A DNA stretch of 64,000 bases. It comes from Pandoraea sp. PE-S2T-3. Its GTDB lineage: Bacteria; Pseudomonadota; Gammaproteobacteria; Burkholderiales; Burkholderiaceae. The stretch covers positions 62,001 to 126,000 of the forward strand of contig NZ_NGUQ01000008.1 of NCBI RefSeq assembly GCF_002179965.1, written 5' to 3'. A model generated the notes under the pieces. That model was given only the letters and a program-made list of their open reading frames with translations. It was not told the origin of the DNA and made no database searches. How positions within the stretch are numbered: position 1 is the stretch's first letter; each line of letters opens with the position of its first letter. Made by a program: the position numbers and the translations under genes. Shown one piece after another: positions 17,964 to 27,167 of this stretch.

Positions 17964-20900
17964 TCAGAAGCGCTGTTGCACGCGCACGATACCCGTGTGC
18001 GAGATGAAGCCCGAACCTGCTTGCAGTTGGTAGCGCACGGACGCCGTCAGGTTGTTGGCGCGCACCAGCGTGAGACCCAGCGAAATATCTGCCAGATCCG
18101 ACACCGGCGTTGCGCCCACCGTCGTGAAGCCCGTCTGACCGATCGGGTCAGCCGCGAAGCTCGCCCCCGTGGCCTGACGCGTACGGTTGTACTCGTGCAC
18201 CCAACGCAGGCTCAGCTCCGGCACCAGGTTGCCATACGACGTCTCGAACGGCAGGGCAAACTTCGCACCCAGCGCGCTGCGCACCGAGCTCGCCGACGCA
18301 CTGCCCACCGACAACGCCGCGCCGTTACCGCCCGTTTCCGTATAGCTGTTCTGGTTCAGATAGCTATACGTGAGGCTGGCGAGCGGCGTCACGACCGCGC
18401 GGCCCACCGCCAGCGGATAACCGAACTCGGCGCTGGCCACGTATTGCTGGCCGTTGAAGTTGCCGTTGGCCATGCCGTTGAAGCCTTGCATCGTCACGAT
18501 GCGCTTCGTGTCGTAGCGTTGCATCACGACCGAGCCCGACAGGTTCACGTACCACGGCTCGCCCGTAAAGGCGGCGTAGCCGATCAACCCGTAGCCGTTC
18601 ACACCCGTGCTGTTGCCCGACGTGCTGCCGTCGTTGTTGATGACCGTGCGCGAGAACTGGAATGCACCACCGCCACGCCAGTGATCACCGAACGCGCGAT
18701 CGGCACCGACCAGCAGGCCGCCGTAGTTGGCGCTGTAGCCATCGACACCGTCACGCGCCGACTGGCTGGCATGACCGCCGAAGGCCTGACCCCATGCCGC
18801 CCAGTTCGAAGCGCTGTCGCCAGTCGCCACACCGGTGCCACCGGCCTGCGCAACGCGCAGGCTGTTGACGTGCGAGTTGACCACACCGAGCGAATCGAAC
18901 GTGGCGGCACCTGCGGCACGCGTGTGCTGTGCCGGGGCAAGTTGCTGGCCGACGCGATTGGCCGAACCCGTCGACTTATCGCTAAGCGAACCCAACGTGG
19001 CGTTGTACAGGTTGAGCAACTGCGGATCGCTCACGCCGGTATAACCCAGCAGCCCGCGCAGCGACGACACGGCATTCTGACTCGACGCGATGGTGGCATT
19101 GGTGCGCGGGTCGAACGTCGGCTGACCGCCGTTGTTGCCGCCTTCGCTGCCGCCCGGGGTACCGCCGTTGTTACCGCCGTTGTTGCCGCCGTTATTGCCA
19201 CCGTTGTTGCCCGAGCCTTGCGCCAGCGTCACCACCAGATCCTGATGGGTGCCATTGGCCACCGAGGCACCGGTCGCGGCAAGCGTCGTCGAGCCGTTGA
19301 CGCTGTACACCAGCGAATCGGCGTTGTAGGTCGCCGTACCGGCGGTGTCGATCACCACGTAACGCTGACCTGCGGCGAACGTGTAGCCCAACGATTGCAG
19401 CGCGACTTTCGAACCCGAGGCGAGCGTCGTGTTGCCGCTCACCACCAGGCGGCCATAACCGCTATCGGTCGTCATATCGCCCGTGGTCACGGCGTTGCCC
19501 GCCACGCCAATTTGCAACGTTGCCCCTGCCGCCTGTGCGTAGTTACCTGCGACCTGAAGCGGACGATTGATCTGCAACACCGACGAATCGTTGTAAGCCG
19601 TACGCGTTCCGCTCAGGTTGAAATTGTTGTTGATCAGCAGGTTACCGCCGTTGAAGTGCACATCCGCGTTGCTGCTCACGATGGTGCCGGGGTAGGTGGA
19701 GAAACCCGTGATCGTACCGAACGTCGAGTCGGTCGCGCCGCTAATGTGCAGATCGGTGCCCGAACGGTTGATGATCCAGCCCGCGATCGTGCCCGCGTTA
19801 TTGATCTGACCGATAGTGCTGCCCGGCTCTTGGTTCGAGATCGCACCGCCCAGTGCCGTGATCACGCCTCCGGCGGCGTTGTTGATCGTGTCGATTCGGG
19901 CGGAGTTGTAGATCGCGTAGTAATCGCCCGTGATCAGACCCGCGTTGTTGATAGCACCGATCGTGCCGCCGTACAGCGTACCGGCGATAACCGATGCGCT
20001 GTTGCCAATCCCGGAGGGCAGACCCGCGCCGGTAGCGGTGATCTTGCCGCCGGCGAGGTTGTTGATCGCACCAATGTAGCCACCAAAATTCGACACACCA
20101 TGCGCCGCGCTGCTGATCGTGCCACTAGCGCCCGCAAGGGTACCGCTGTTCGTCAGCGTGCCCAGCGTGGCACTCGACGTCGGGTTGCCCGCCGCCGTGA
20201 CCAATATCCCGTTAAACCCGCTGATCAGCCCGCTATTGCTGAGCGAGCCGATCTGTCCGCTGCTGAGCAGACCGATGGCAGACGTCGAAACATCCGTCGC
20301 CGCAATGGTGCCGTTGTTCACGGCGGAGGTGATGACGCCATTGTTGTTCACGGCCAACGTGTTGCCGGAGATGAGCCCGTTGTTTTCCAGACGGGTCAGC
20401 GTGCCATTGTTCGTGAGCGTACCGAGCGCGCCAACGATCGAGCCGAAGGTCGTCCCCGTGACCGTGAGGTTTGCGCCGTCATACGTCCACACTGGCGAGG
20501 CATTGATCGGTGTTCCCGAGACCAGCGGCGTGTTGCCGCCGATGGTACCGACGTTGGTCGGCATGAAGAGCGTGACCACCAGATCGTTGTTGGCACCGTT
20601 GGCGACGCGTGCACCGGTCGCGATCAGCGCCGGGTAGCCGTTGACGACATAGCGCAGCGTCCCTTCGTTGTAGTCACTGGTGCCTGCCGTATCGATGACG
20701 ACGTAACGCTGACCACCCGCAAAGGCATAGCCCATCGATTGCAGCGCAATGGTCGAGCCCGGTGCGATGTAGCTGTTGCCCGAAACGACCAGACGCCCGT
20801 AACCGCTGTCGGTATTGAAATTACCGGCCGTGTTGGCACCGCTCGCTACACCGATTTGCAACGTGCCCGCCGCGGCCTGAGAGTAGTTGCCGGTCACCTG

Positions 20901-23900
20901 AAGCACGCGATTGACCTGCAACACCGACGAATCGTTATAAGCGGTGCGCAAACCTGCGAGGTCAAAGTTGTCATTGAGCAGCAGGTTGCCGCCATTGAAA
21001 TGCACGTCGGCGCTGGTGCTCACGATGTTGCCCACGCCACCGCCAAAGCCCGTGAGCGTACCGAACGTCGAGTCGGTGGCACCGCTGATGCGCAGATCGT
21101 TGTTCGAGCGGTTGATGATCCAGCCCGCAATCGTGCCCGCATTATTGATCTGACCGATGCTGCTGCCAGCGAGCTGATTCGAGATCGCACCACCCAGCGC
21201 GGTGATCACACCGCCCGCGAGGTTGTTGATCGTGTTGATCCGGTCGGAGTTGATGATCGCGTAGTAATCGCCCGTGATCAGACCCGCGTTGTTGATCGCA
21301 CCAATCGTGCCGCCGTACACCGTGCCGGCAACGGCCAACGTGCTGTTCTGAATCCCGGAGGAGAATCCGCCGCCAGTCCCCGAAATCTTGCCGCCAACGA
21401 GGTTGTTGATGGTCCCAATGGTGCCACCGAAATTCCCCACACCATACGCCGATGAGGTGACGGTCGTGCCGCCGCCCCCCGCGATCGTGCCACTGTTCGT
21501 CAGTGTGCCGAGCGAGGTAACCGGTGTGGCATTGCCCGACGCCCAGTTCACGAGCCCGCTATACCCGCTGATCAGCCCGGTATTGGTGAGCATACCGAAC
21601 TGTCCGGTGTTGACCATACCGACTGCATTCGCCGTGCCATCCGTCGCGGTAATCGTGCCGGTGTTCATGGCGGACGAGATCACGCCGCTGTTGTACACGC
21701 CCGACATCCTGCCCGAGATGAGACCGTCGTTTTCCAGACGGGTCATCTCCGTCACGCTATTGATCCCGGACATGTTGTCCGAGACCAATGTCCCGCCGTT
21801 GAACATCGTGCCGACCACACCGCCGTTGTAGAGAGCCGAACTGGTCGGGCCTGTCGAATGAATCAGGCCATTGTTCTCGATGCGGGCAATGCCGCCACCG
21901 TTAGTGCCAACGGACAGTGCCGATGTCCCCGTGAGCGTGCCATTGTTCGTAAGCGTACCGAGCGAGCCGTTGATCGACCCAAAGGTCGTCCCCGTGACGG
22001 TGAGGTTTGCCCCGTCAAATGTCCACGATGGCGATGCATCGATCGGCGTGCCTGCCACCAGCGGCGTCGTGCCGGCGATGGTACCGAGGTAGTTCGGCGA
22101 GAAGATAGTGACGACCAGGTCGATCTTGGCGCCATTGCCCACACGCGCACCGCTCGCGGACAACGACGGATAGCCGTTCACGACATAGCGAAGCGTCGCT
22201 TCGTTGTAGTTACTGGTGCCCGCTGTATCGATAACGACGTAACGCTGGCCGCCTGCAAAGGCATAGCCCAGCGATTGCAGTGCAATCGTGGAACCCGGTG
22301 CAATATAAGTGTTGCCCGTGACGACCAGACGGCCGTAGCCGTTGTCAGTGCCGAAATTACCCGTCGTGTTCGCCCCGCTCGCCACACCAATTTGCAACGT
22401 ACCCGTGGCTGCCTGCGTGTAGTTACCCACCACCTGAAGCACGTTATTAACCTGCACCACCGACGAATCGTTGTAAGCGGTACGCAAACCGGCCAGATCG
22501 AGATTGTCGTTGAGCAGCAGGTTGCCGCCGTTGAAGTGCAAGTCGGCACTGGTGCTAAAGATGGTGCCGACACTACCGCCAAAGCCTGTGAGCGTGCCGA
22601 ACGTCGAGTCGGTGGCACCACTGATGCGCATCGCACTCGACGAGCGATTGATGATCGAGCCCGCGATGGTGCCTGCGTTGCTGATCTGACCAATCGACGA
22701 TGTCACTACCTGATTCGAAATAGCGCCGCCAACGCCGGTAATCAATCCGCCTGCGAGGTTGTTGATCGTGCCGATCGTGTAGTCGTTGCTGATGCCGTAG
22801 AAGCCGGAAATCACGCCGGCGTTGTTGATCGTGCCGATCGTTCCCTGAGCTGTCAGCGTGCCGACGGCAGCGCTCGTGTTGACGATCCCGCTGACAAACC
22901 CACTGGTGTCGGTCGCGGTAATCAAGCCGCCGGCCTGATTGTTGATCGTTGTGATCGTTCCGCCCATGTTGCTCACACCGCGCGCCGTGCCCGAAATCGT
23001 GCCGCTGTTCGTCAGCGTACTCAGCACCGAATTGGAATAGCCGGTCCCCCCGTTTGCCACGGCCCATTGACCGGACATCTTCCCGCTGTTGACCGCCGTA
23101 CCCAACGTACCGGTGTTGGCAAGACCACTCGTCGTGCCGGCAAGCGTGCCGCTGTTGTCGAGGCGGGTCAACGAACCGTTGTTGTTCACTGCGGCAAAAG
23201 ATACCGAGGAAACTTGTCCGCGATTGGTCAACGTCCCAATCGTGCCGGCATTGAAGAGGCCGGAGTTACCCGAACCGGTTGCCGCGATGGTGCCGTCGTT
23301 TTCGATAGTGGCGATATTGCCCGTACCGGCGACCGAAAACGCGTAAGTCCCGGTCAGGGTGCCCGTGTTCGTGATCGTGCCGAGGCTGCCCGCGATCGTG
23401 GTAAACGTCGTGCCCGTAACCGCAAGGTTCGAACCGTCGAAGCTGAAGACCGAAGGCACGCTGGTGGGCGTACCGGCAGTCAGCCCATACAGGCCACCCA
23501 TCGTGGCGTCATAGTTCGGACCGAACAGCGTGACGACGAGATCCTGCCGCCCGTTGATGAGCAGCTGCGCACCGCTACCCGTGAGTGTCGGGTTGCTGAC
23601 AAGGTAGTTCAGCGCGCCGGCATTGTAGGCGGCGGTATTCGCGTCGATGACGATAAAGCGCTGACCGGCCGCCAGCGTGTAGCCCATCGACTTGATAGAG
23701 ATAGTCGAGCCCGCAGCGACCGTAGCGTCGCCATAGACCAGCAATCGACCGTAGCCGAAGTCCGTCTGAATATTGCCTGTCGTGTCGGCGCCGTTCGTCA
23801 CGCCGATTTCGAGCGTGCCGCCTGCGTCCTGCTGATAGTTGCCGTAGACCGGGATCGTCCCATCGAGGTGCAACGTGGCGCCGCTGTTGTACAACGTGCG

Positions 23901-25787
23901 CATGCCAATCAGATCGACGGCTTCGTTCAGCACGATGTTGCCGCTGCTCAGTCGCAAATTCGAATTGGCGTTCATGATGCTTCCCATGAACGTGCCGTAC
24001 GTATTGCCCGTGCCACCTGTGATCGTCAGATCTTGCATCCCGAGGTGCACAACGTCACCTTGAATGACACCCGCGTTGTTGATCGTGCCGATCCCGCCGG
24101 TGCCCGAAACGATGGCAGCCATACCCCCGAAAATCGTCCCGCCTGCCAGGTTGCTGATCAACCCGATCGTGCCGTAGCTGTTGTTGATCCCGTACGTATC
24201 GCCCGAAATCAAGCCGCCATTGGTGATCGTGCCGATCGTGGCATTAAAGGTCGTTCCCCCGACGAGGTAGCCCGAATTGTCGATACCGTGAACTTGGCTG
24301 CCAATGCCCGAACCCGAAATCGTCCCTGCGGCGACGTTACCGTTCGCGCCCGCGTTGACGATCGACGTGATGGTGCCCCCGAGGTTTCGCACCCCCGCGC
24401 TCTGTCCGAAAATCGTGCCTGCGTTGGTCAGCGTGCCGATGGAGTGCCCGTTGGCATCGTTGAACACGCCGAGATCCGACTGGATCAGCCCGCCGCTTGC
24501 GTTGCTCAGTGAATCGATGCGATTGGCGTTATACACGCCGCTGCTGCCGTTACCGGCCACGGAACTGGCAAGGATCTGCCCGCTGTTCGACAGCGTGCCG
24601 AGAATGCCGTAGTTCTGCACGCCGTTGGCCACCGCCGTAGTAGTTTTGCCCTGAATCGCGCCGGTGTTGGTCAACGTCCCCATTCGCGAGGTGTTGACCA
24701 CCCCGACCGAGTTGCCAGCAATCACGCCCGCGTTGTTGATCGACGTGATGGTGCTCAGATTCTGGACACCGAAAATGCCACCCGAGATGCTTCCGCTATT
24801 TTCAATCGCGGAAATCAGGCCGAGGGCGTTGCGAACCCCGTACGAACCGGTGCCCGAGATCACACCGGACGCGTTGTTGTGAATCGTTCCGATCGTCGAT
24901 GCGTTGGCAATACCGACATCCGTCCCGGTGATCACGCCGGAGTTCTCGACACGATCGAGCGAGCCGTTCACCGTAGTGCTGTTGACGTACGCGGTCGTGT
25001 TGAGAATGCCGACCTGCCCCTTGATCGTGCCCGTCGCGGACCCGGCAACGTTGTTCGAGATCGTGCCGATCGTGCCGCCCGTGTTGCTGATGCCGTTGGT
25101 GCCACCGGAAATCGTACCGGTGTTGCCGATGTTACCGAGTTTGGCAGGCACGGCAGGGTCCGCTGCCGCCACGGAAACGCCGTTGCCGCGGTCGCTCGCG
25201 CCGGCAATAGCGCCGGTATTCGTCAGCGTCCCGAGCGTGCCCGAGACCTGAACGGCAGCCGCGTTGAACAAGCCATTCGAAATCAAGCCATTGTTGACGA
25301 TCGAGCCCAGCGCCCCGGCCACGGTCACGCCGGTTTGTGTTGCCGAGATGGTGCCATTGTTCGTCAGCCCCGACTGATTCGACAGGACGCTGTCCGCCGT
25401 AATGGCAACGCCCTCCAAGCCGCCGGAGATCGCGGCGCCAGCGCCCACCGCGATCTGCCCAGTCAGGTTGTTGAAGTTCACCGACTTAACGCCGGACATC
25501 GAGACGTTCAGATCGGTGCCGTTCCAGTCCCAGACCGGGAACCACCCCGTTGCGGCGCCGGGGGTCAGCGCGTAACCGTTGTTATCCGATTGGGTGAGGA
25601 TCCCCGCGTAGGGCGGCGCCGCATGAGCTACCCCCGACAGTACCGCGAGTGCTGCGGCTGCGGCCGCCTTGCGCGCCCGGCGACGATCGACCGAACGCGA
25701 CTTGCCGCTATGGCCGCACGCGATTTCCGATGCGACCTGATACATGCCAAGACTGGCGCTCCACACCACGCGGTAGACGTGATTCAT
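17964..25787 (-). CDS. giant type Va autotransporter adhesin, 2607 aa
   Basis: The N-terminus MNHVYRVVWSASLGMYQVAS is an extended signal peptide region, followed by a basic stretch, a hydrophobic core and AHA at about residue 57. The passenger of about 2100 residues is made of short G-x-I/L-x-N-x-G-x-I repeats (GTINNAGVISG, GTLTNTGTIAG) that should form a long beta-solenoid. It is interrupted by four copies of a module containing GNYxQ, GYGRLVV and RYVVIDTAG blocks. A NNGG-rich linker leads to a ~280-residue C-terminal beta-barrel (WAAWGQAFGGHAS onward) ending in aromatic F. The ATG at 25787 has AGGGGA upstream. The passenger has few obvious cysteines. No catalytic motif is seen, so adhesion or aggregation is the likely role. 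Confidence 0.93.
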   Translation of the reverse strand: MNHVYRVVWSASLGMYQVASEIACGHSGKSRSVDRRRARKAAAAAALAVLSGVAHAAPPYAGILTQSDNNGYALTPGAATGWFPVWDWNGTDLNVSMSGVKSVNFNNLTGQIAVGAGAAISGGLEGVAITADSVLSNQSGLTNNGTISATQTGVTVAGALGSIVNNGLISNGLFNAAAVQVSGTLGTLTNTGAIAGASDRGNGVSVAAADPAVPAKLGNIGNTGTISGGTNGISNTGGTIGTISNNVAGSATGTIKGQVGILNTTAYVNSTTVNGSLDRVENSGVITGTDVGIANASTIGTIHNNASGVISGTGSYGVRNALGLISAIENSGSISGGIFGVQNLSTITSINNAGVIAGNSVGVVNTSRMGTLTNTGAIQGKTTTAVANGVQNYGILGTLSNSGQILASSVAGNGSSGVYNANRIDSLSNASGGLIQSDLGVFNDANGHSIGTLTNAGTIFGQSAGVRNLGGTITSIVNAGANGNVAAGTISGSGIGSQVHGIDNSGYLVGGTTFNATIGTITNGGLISGDTYGINNSYGTIGLISNLAGGTIFGGMAAIVSGTGGIGTINNAGVIQGDVVHLGMQDLTITGGTGNTYGTFMGSIMNANSNLRLSSGNIVLNEAVDLIGMRTLYNSGATLHLDGTIPVYGNYQQDAGGTLEIGVTNGADTTGNIQTDFGYGRLLVYGDATVAAGSTISIKSMGYTLAAGQRFIVIDANTAAYNAGALNYLVSNPTLTGSGAQLLINGRQDLVVTLFGPNYDATMGGLYGLTAGTPTSVPSVFSFDGSNLAVTGTTFTTIAGSLGTITNTGTLTGTYAFSVAGTGNIATIENDGTIAATGSGNSGLFNAGTIGTLTNRGQVSSVSFAAVNNNGSLTRLDNSGTLAGTTSGLANTGTLGTAVNSGKMSGQWAVANGGTGYSNSVLSTLTNSGTISGTARGVSNMGGTITTINNQAGGLITATDTSGFVSGIVNTSAAVGTLTAQGTIGTINNAGVISGFYGISNDYTIGTINNLAGGLITGVGGAISNQVVTSSIGQISNAGTIAGSIINRSSSAMRISGATDSTFGTLTGFGGSVGTIFSTSADLHFNGGNLLLNDNLDLAGLRTAYNDSSVVQVNNVLQVVGNYTQAATGTLQIGVASGANTTGNFGTDNGYGRLVVTGNTYIAPGSTIALQSLGYAFAGGQRYVVIDTAGTSNYNEATLRYVVNGYPSLSASGARVGNGAKIDLVVTIFSPNYLGTIAGTTPLVAGTPIDASPSWTFDGANLTVTGTTFGSINGSLGTLTNNGTLTGTSALSVGTNGGGIARIENNGLIHSTGPTSSALYNGGVVGTMFNGGTLVSDNMSGINSVTEMTRLENDGLISGRMSGVYNSGVISSAMNTGTITATDGTANAVGMVNTGQFGMLTNTGLISGYSGLVNWASGNATPVTSLGTLTNSGTIAGGGGTTVTSSAYGVGNFGGTIGTINNLVGGKISGTGGGFSSGIQNSTLAVAGTVYGGTIGAINNAGLITGDYYAIINSDRINTINNLAGGVITALGGAISNQLAGSSIGQINNAGTIAGWIINRSNNDLRISGATDSTFGTLTGFGGGVGNIVSTSADVHFNGGNLLLNDNFDLAGLRTAYNDSSVLQVNRVLQVTGNYSQAAAGTLQIGVASGANTAGNFNTDSGYGRLVVSGNSYIAPGSTIALQSMGYAFAGGQRYVVIDTAGTSDYNEGTLRYVVNGYPALIATGARVANGANNDLVVTLFMPTNVGTIGGNTPLVSGTPINASPVWTYDGANLTVTGTTFGSIVGALGTLTNNGTLTRLENNGLISGNTLAVNNNGVITSAVNNGTIAATDVSTSAIGLLSSGQIGSLSNSGLISGFNGILVTAAGNPTSSATLGTLTNSGTLAGASGTISSAAHGVSNFGGYIGAINNLAGGKITATGAGLPSGIGNSASVIAGTLYGGTIGAINNAGLITGDYYAIYNSARIDTINNAAGGVITALGGAISNQEPGSTIGQINNAGTIAGWIINRSGTDLHISGATDSTFGTITGFSTYPGTIVSSNADVHFNGGNLLINNNFNLSGTRTAYNDSSVLQINRPLQVAGNYAQAAGATLQIGVAGNAVTTGDMTTDSGYGRLVVSGNTTLASGSKVALQSLGYTFAAGQRYVVIDTAGTATYNADSLVYSVNGSTTLAATGASVANGTHQDLVVTLAQGSGNNGGNNGGNNGGNNGGTPGGSEGGNNGGQPTFDPRTNATIASSQNAVSSLRGLLGYTGVSDPQLLNLYNATLGSLSDKSTGSANRVGQQLAPAQHTRAAGAATFDSLGVVNSHVNSLRVAQAGGTGVATGDSASNWAAWGQAFGGHASQSARDGVDGYSANYGGLLVGADRAFGDHWRGGGAFQFSRTVINNDGSTSGNSTGVNGYGLIGYAAFTGEPWYVNLSGSVVMQRYDTKRIVTMQGFNGMANGNFNGQQYVASAEFGYPLAVGRAVVTPLASLTYSYLNQNSYTETGGNGAALSVGSASASSVRSALGAKFALPFETSYGNLVPELSLRWVHEYNRTRQATGASFAADPIGQTGFTTVGATPVSDLADISLGLTLVRANNLTASVRYQLQAGSGFISHTGIVRVQQRF
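19161..19215. repeat. 12-bp tandem repeat encoding the NNGG linker
   Basis: On the plus strand the unit CCGCCGTTGTTA or close variants repeats about four to five times and encodes Asn-Asn-Gly-Gly on the minus strand. Slippage would change linker length in frame, between the passenger and barrel. Confidence 0.85.
19230..23880. repeat. four large duplicated modules in the autotransporter passenger
   Basis: The GYGRL-coding anchor recurs near 19453, 20797, 22332 and 23745, spaced about 1.34, 1.54 and 1.41 kb. Around each anchor a core of about 350-400 bp is conserved, and the three lower-coordinate copies are very alike at DNA level. The copy at 23.5-23.9 kb is the most diverged. The solenoid stretches between cores vary in repeat number, which accounts for the unequal spacing. 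Confidence 0.85.
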
Positions 25788-26539
25788 CTGATTCCCCTAA
25801 TAAGTATTCTTTTAATGCGAGAGATTGCGAATTCGGTACGGTCCACGCCTGAACACCCGTCATGCCAACGCAAAAGCTCCGCCACGCGGGCGAAGTCCGT
25901 TGATAAGGGGCGATGAAGGCGAGACGGTGCGCCGACGCTATTGCGTCATGACGCTAGACAAGCGGACGAGTCGGTCGGGCAGGACGGAAAGCGCTGACGA
26001 CGCGTTGTTTTGCCGTGCAGCAAAGGGAATTTGCGCTCGTGCAAAAGCCACAAACGCATCAGACGCCTGAAAAGCAGTACGAAGCATTCGGACAACCCCG
26101 TTTTATTGACCTGCGCCGTCGATCAGCGCTGTGTGCTTGTTATATTCGGTAACTATTTTTAATTCCGCGAATACTTTCACAAGCTTTCACGACTGTCAAT
26201 CGGGAATCACCGATGAAAAATAACCCATTGATTTCAATGAAATCTTCGTTGTCCTTCCGAAACAACACCTCACCAAAAAATATCGGAAAATATGTAACAG
26301 CAACGTAAGAACCGAGAAAATTCGCCAAAACAGCGACCCTCCCGATTTAACTCTCGAAGTGCAACCCGAATGTGCAACCTCTTTCGGCTTACATGTTCCT
26401 TACATCGGGGCGAAATCAACCAAATCGTATAAATCGGCACCTCATCCGGGCGCCGTCAGCACCGTTTGCGGGCTTCCGATACACTCGACTTCGTTGATCC
26501 TCGCCACTCCCGGGCCACTCTCGAAAAAGGAATTCACGC
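25788..26539. other. 752-bp gene-poor interval upstream of the autotransporter
   Basis: No convincing gene lies here. The stretch 26100-26350 is markedly AT-rich against the GC-rich surroundings and contains a perfect palindrome, GATTTCA-A-TGAAATC (26230-26244). It should hold the autotransporter promoter (minus strand) and the glutathione peroxidase promoter (plus strand). AT-rich DNA next to a surface adhesin is typical of H-NS-type silencing, but that is inference. A 62-codon minus-strand frame at 26140-26328 is judged non-coding. Confidence 0.6.
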
Positions 26540-27085
26540 ATGAGCACGAATATCGAAACCATTGCCGTCAACCGTAACGACGGCACCCCGTCCAAGCTGG
26601 GCGATTACGCCGGCAAGGTACGTCTGGTGGTGAATGTCGCGTCGAAGTGCGGCCTCACGCCGCAATACGAAGGGCTGGAACGCCTGTACGAAGACAAGCG
26701 CGGTGCGGGGCTGGAAGTGCTGGCCTTCCCTGCGAACAACTTCAAGGGGCAAGAGCCGGGCACCGATCAGGAAATTCTGGATTTCTGTTCCACGCAATAC
26801 AACGTGACCTTCCCGCTGTTTGCCAAGATCTCGGTGCTCGGTGACGACCGCCATCCGCTCTACGCGGCGCTGGTCGATGCCAAGCCGGAAGCCACGGGCG
26901 AAGGCCCGTTCCGTGAACGTCTGAAAGGATTTGGCGTCGAGCGGGAGAACCCCGCCGATGTGCTGTGGAACTTCGAGAAGTTTCTGGTTGGCCGCAACGG
27001 CCAAGTCGTCGCGCGCTTCTCGCCCGACGTGAAGGCCGACGATCCGCGTCTGGTCGCCGCCATCGACGCCGAACTGGCTAAGTAA
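26540..27085 (+). CDS. glutathione peroxidase family protein
   Basis: This 181-aa thiol peroxidase reduces hydrogen and organic peroxides, in bacteria often with thioredoxin rather than glutathione. The peroxidatic cysteine is C37 in VASKCGLTPQY. The rest of the catalytic tetrad is visible as Q71 (FKGQEPGT) and W143-N144 (VLWNFEKFLV). C83 in LDFCSTQY lies where the resolving cysteine of the thioredoxin-dependent class is found, supporting that class. The ATG at 26540 follows AAAAAGGAATTCACGC. It converges on the catabolic operon. Confidence 0.93.
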   Translation: MSTNIETIAVNRNDGTPSKLGDYAGKVRLVVNVASKCGLTPQYEGLERLYEDKRGAGLEVLAFPANNFKGQEPGTDQEILDFCSTQYNVTFPLFAKISVLGDDRHPLYAALVDAKPEATGEGPFRERLKGFGVERENPADVLWNFEKFLVGRNGQVVARFSPDVKADDPRLVAAIDAELAK

Positions 27086-27088
27086 GCC

Positions 27089-27154
27089 GGCGCGCCGAAA
27101 AGACGCCGATAAGACAGGTGCAGGGCGCGCCGTTCCCCCCGGATCGGCGCGCCC
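27089..27154. terminator. GC hairpin between convergent genes, three GGCGCGCC sites
   Basis: GGGCGCGCC (27123-27131) and GGCGCGCCC (27146-27154) form a perfect 9-bp stem, and a third GGCGCGCC lies at 27089-27096. The hairpin lies between the converging peroxidase and catabolic operon and may act in both directions, although no T-tract follows on either strand. Confidence 0.45.
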
Positions 27155-27167
27155 CGCAATGACCGGC

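Noticed and set aside
17931-24512. Very long plus-strand open frames (up to 1174 codons) opposite the autotransporter
   Set aside because: They are composition shadows of the repeat-rich minus-strand gene. The minus-strand frame has a full ESPR-to-barrel architecture, while the plus-strand translations are Arg/Ala/Val-rich and lack any domain.
19230-25600. Repeated DNA that might suggest a CRISPR array
   Set aside because: Repeats are coding, of uneven spacing and in frame with the autotransporter. There are no uniform spacers and no cas genes.
26140-26328. 62-codon minus-strand open frame in the AT-rich interval
   Set aside because: Low-GC DNA yields such frames by chance. There is no convincing ribosome binding site or family resemblance.
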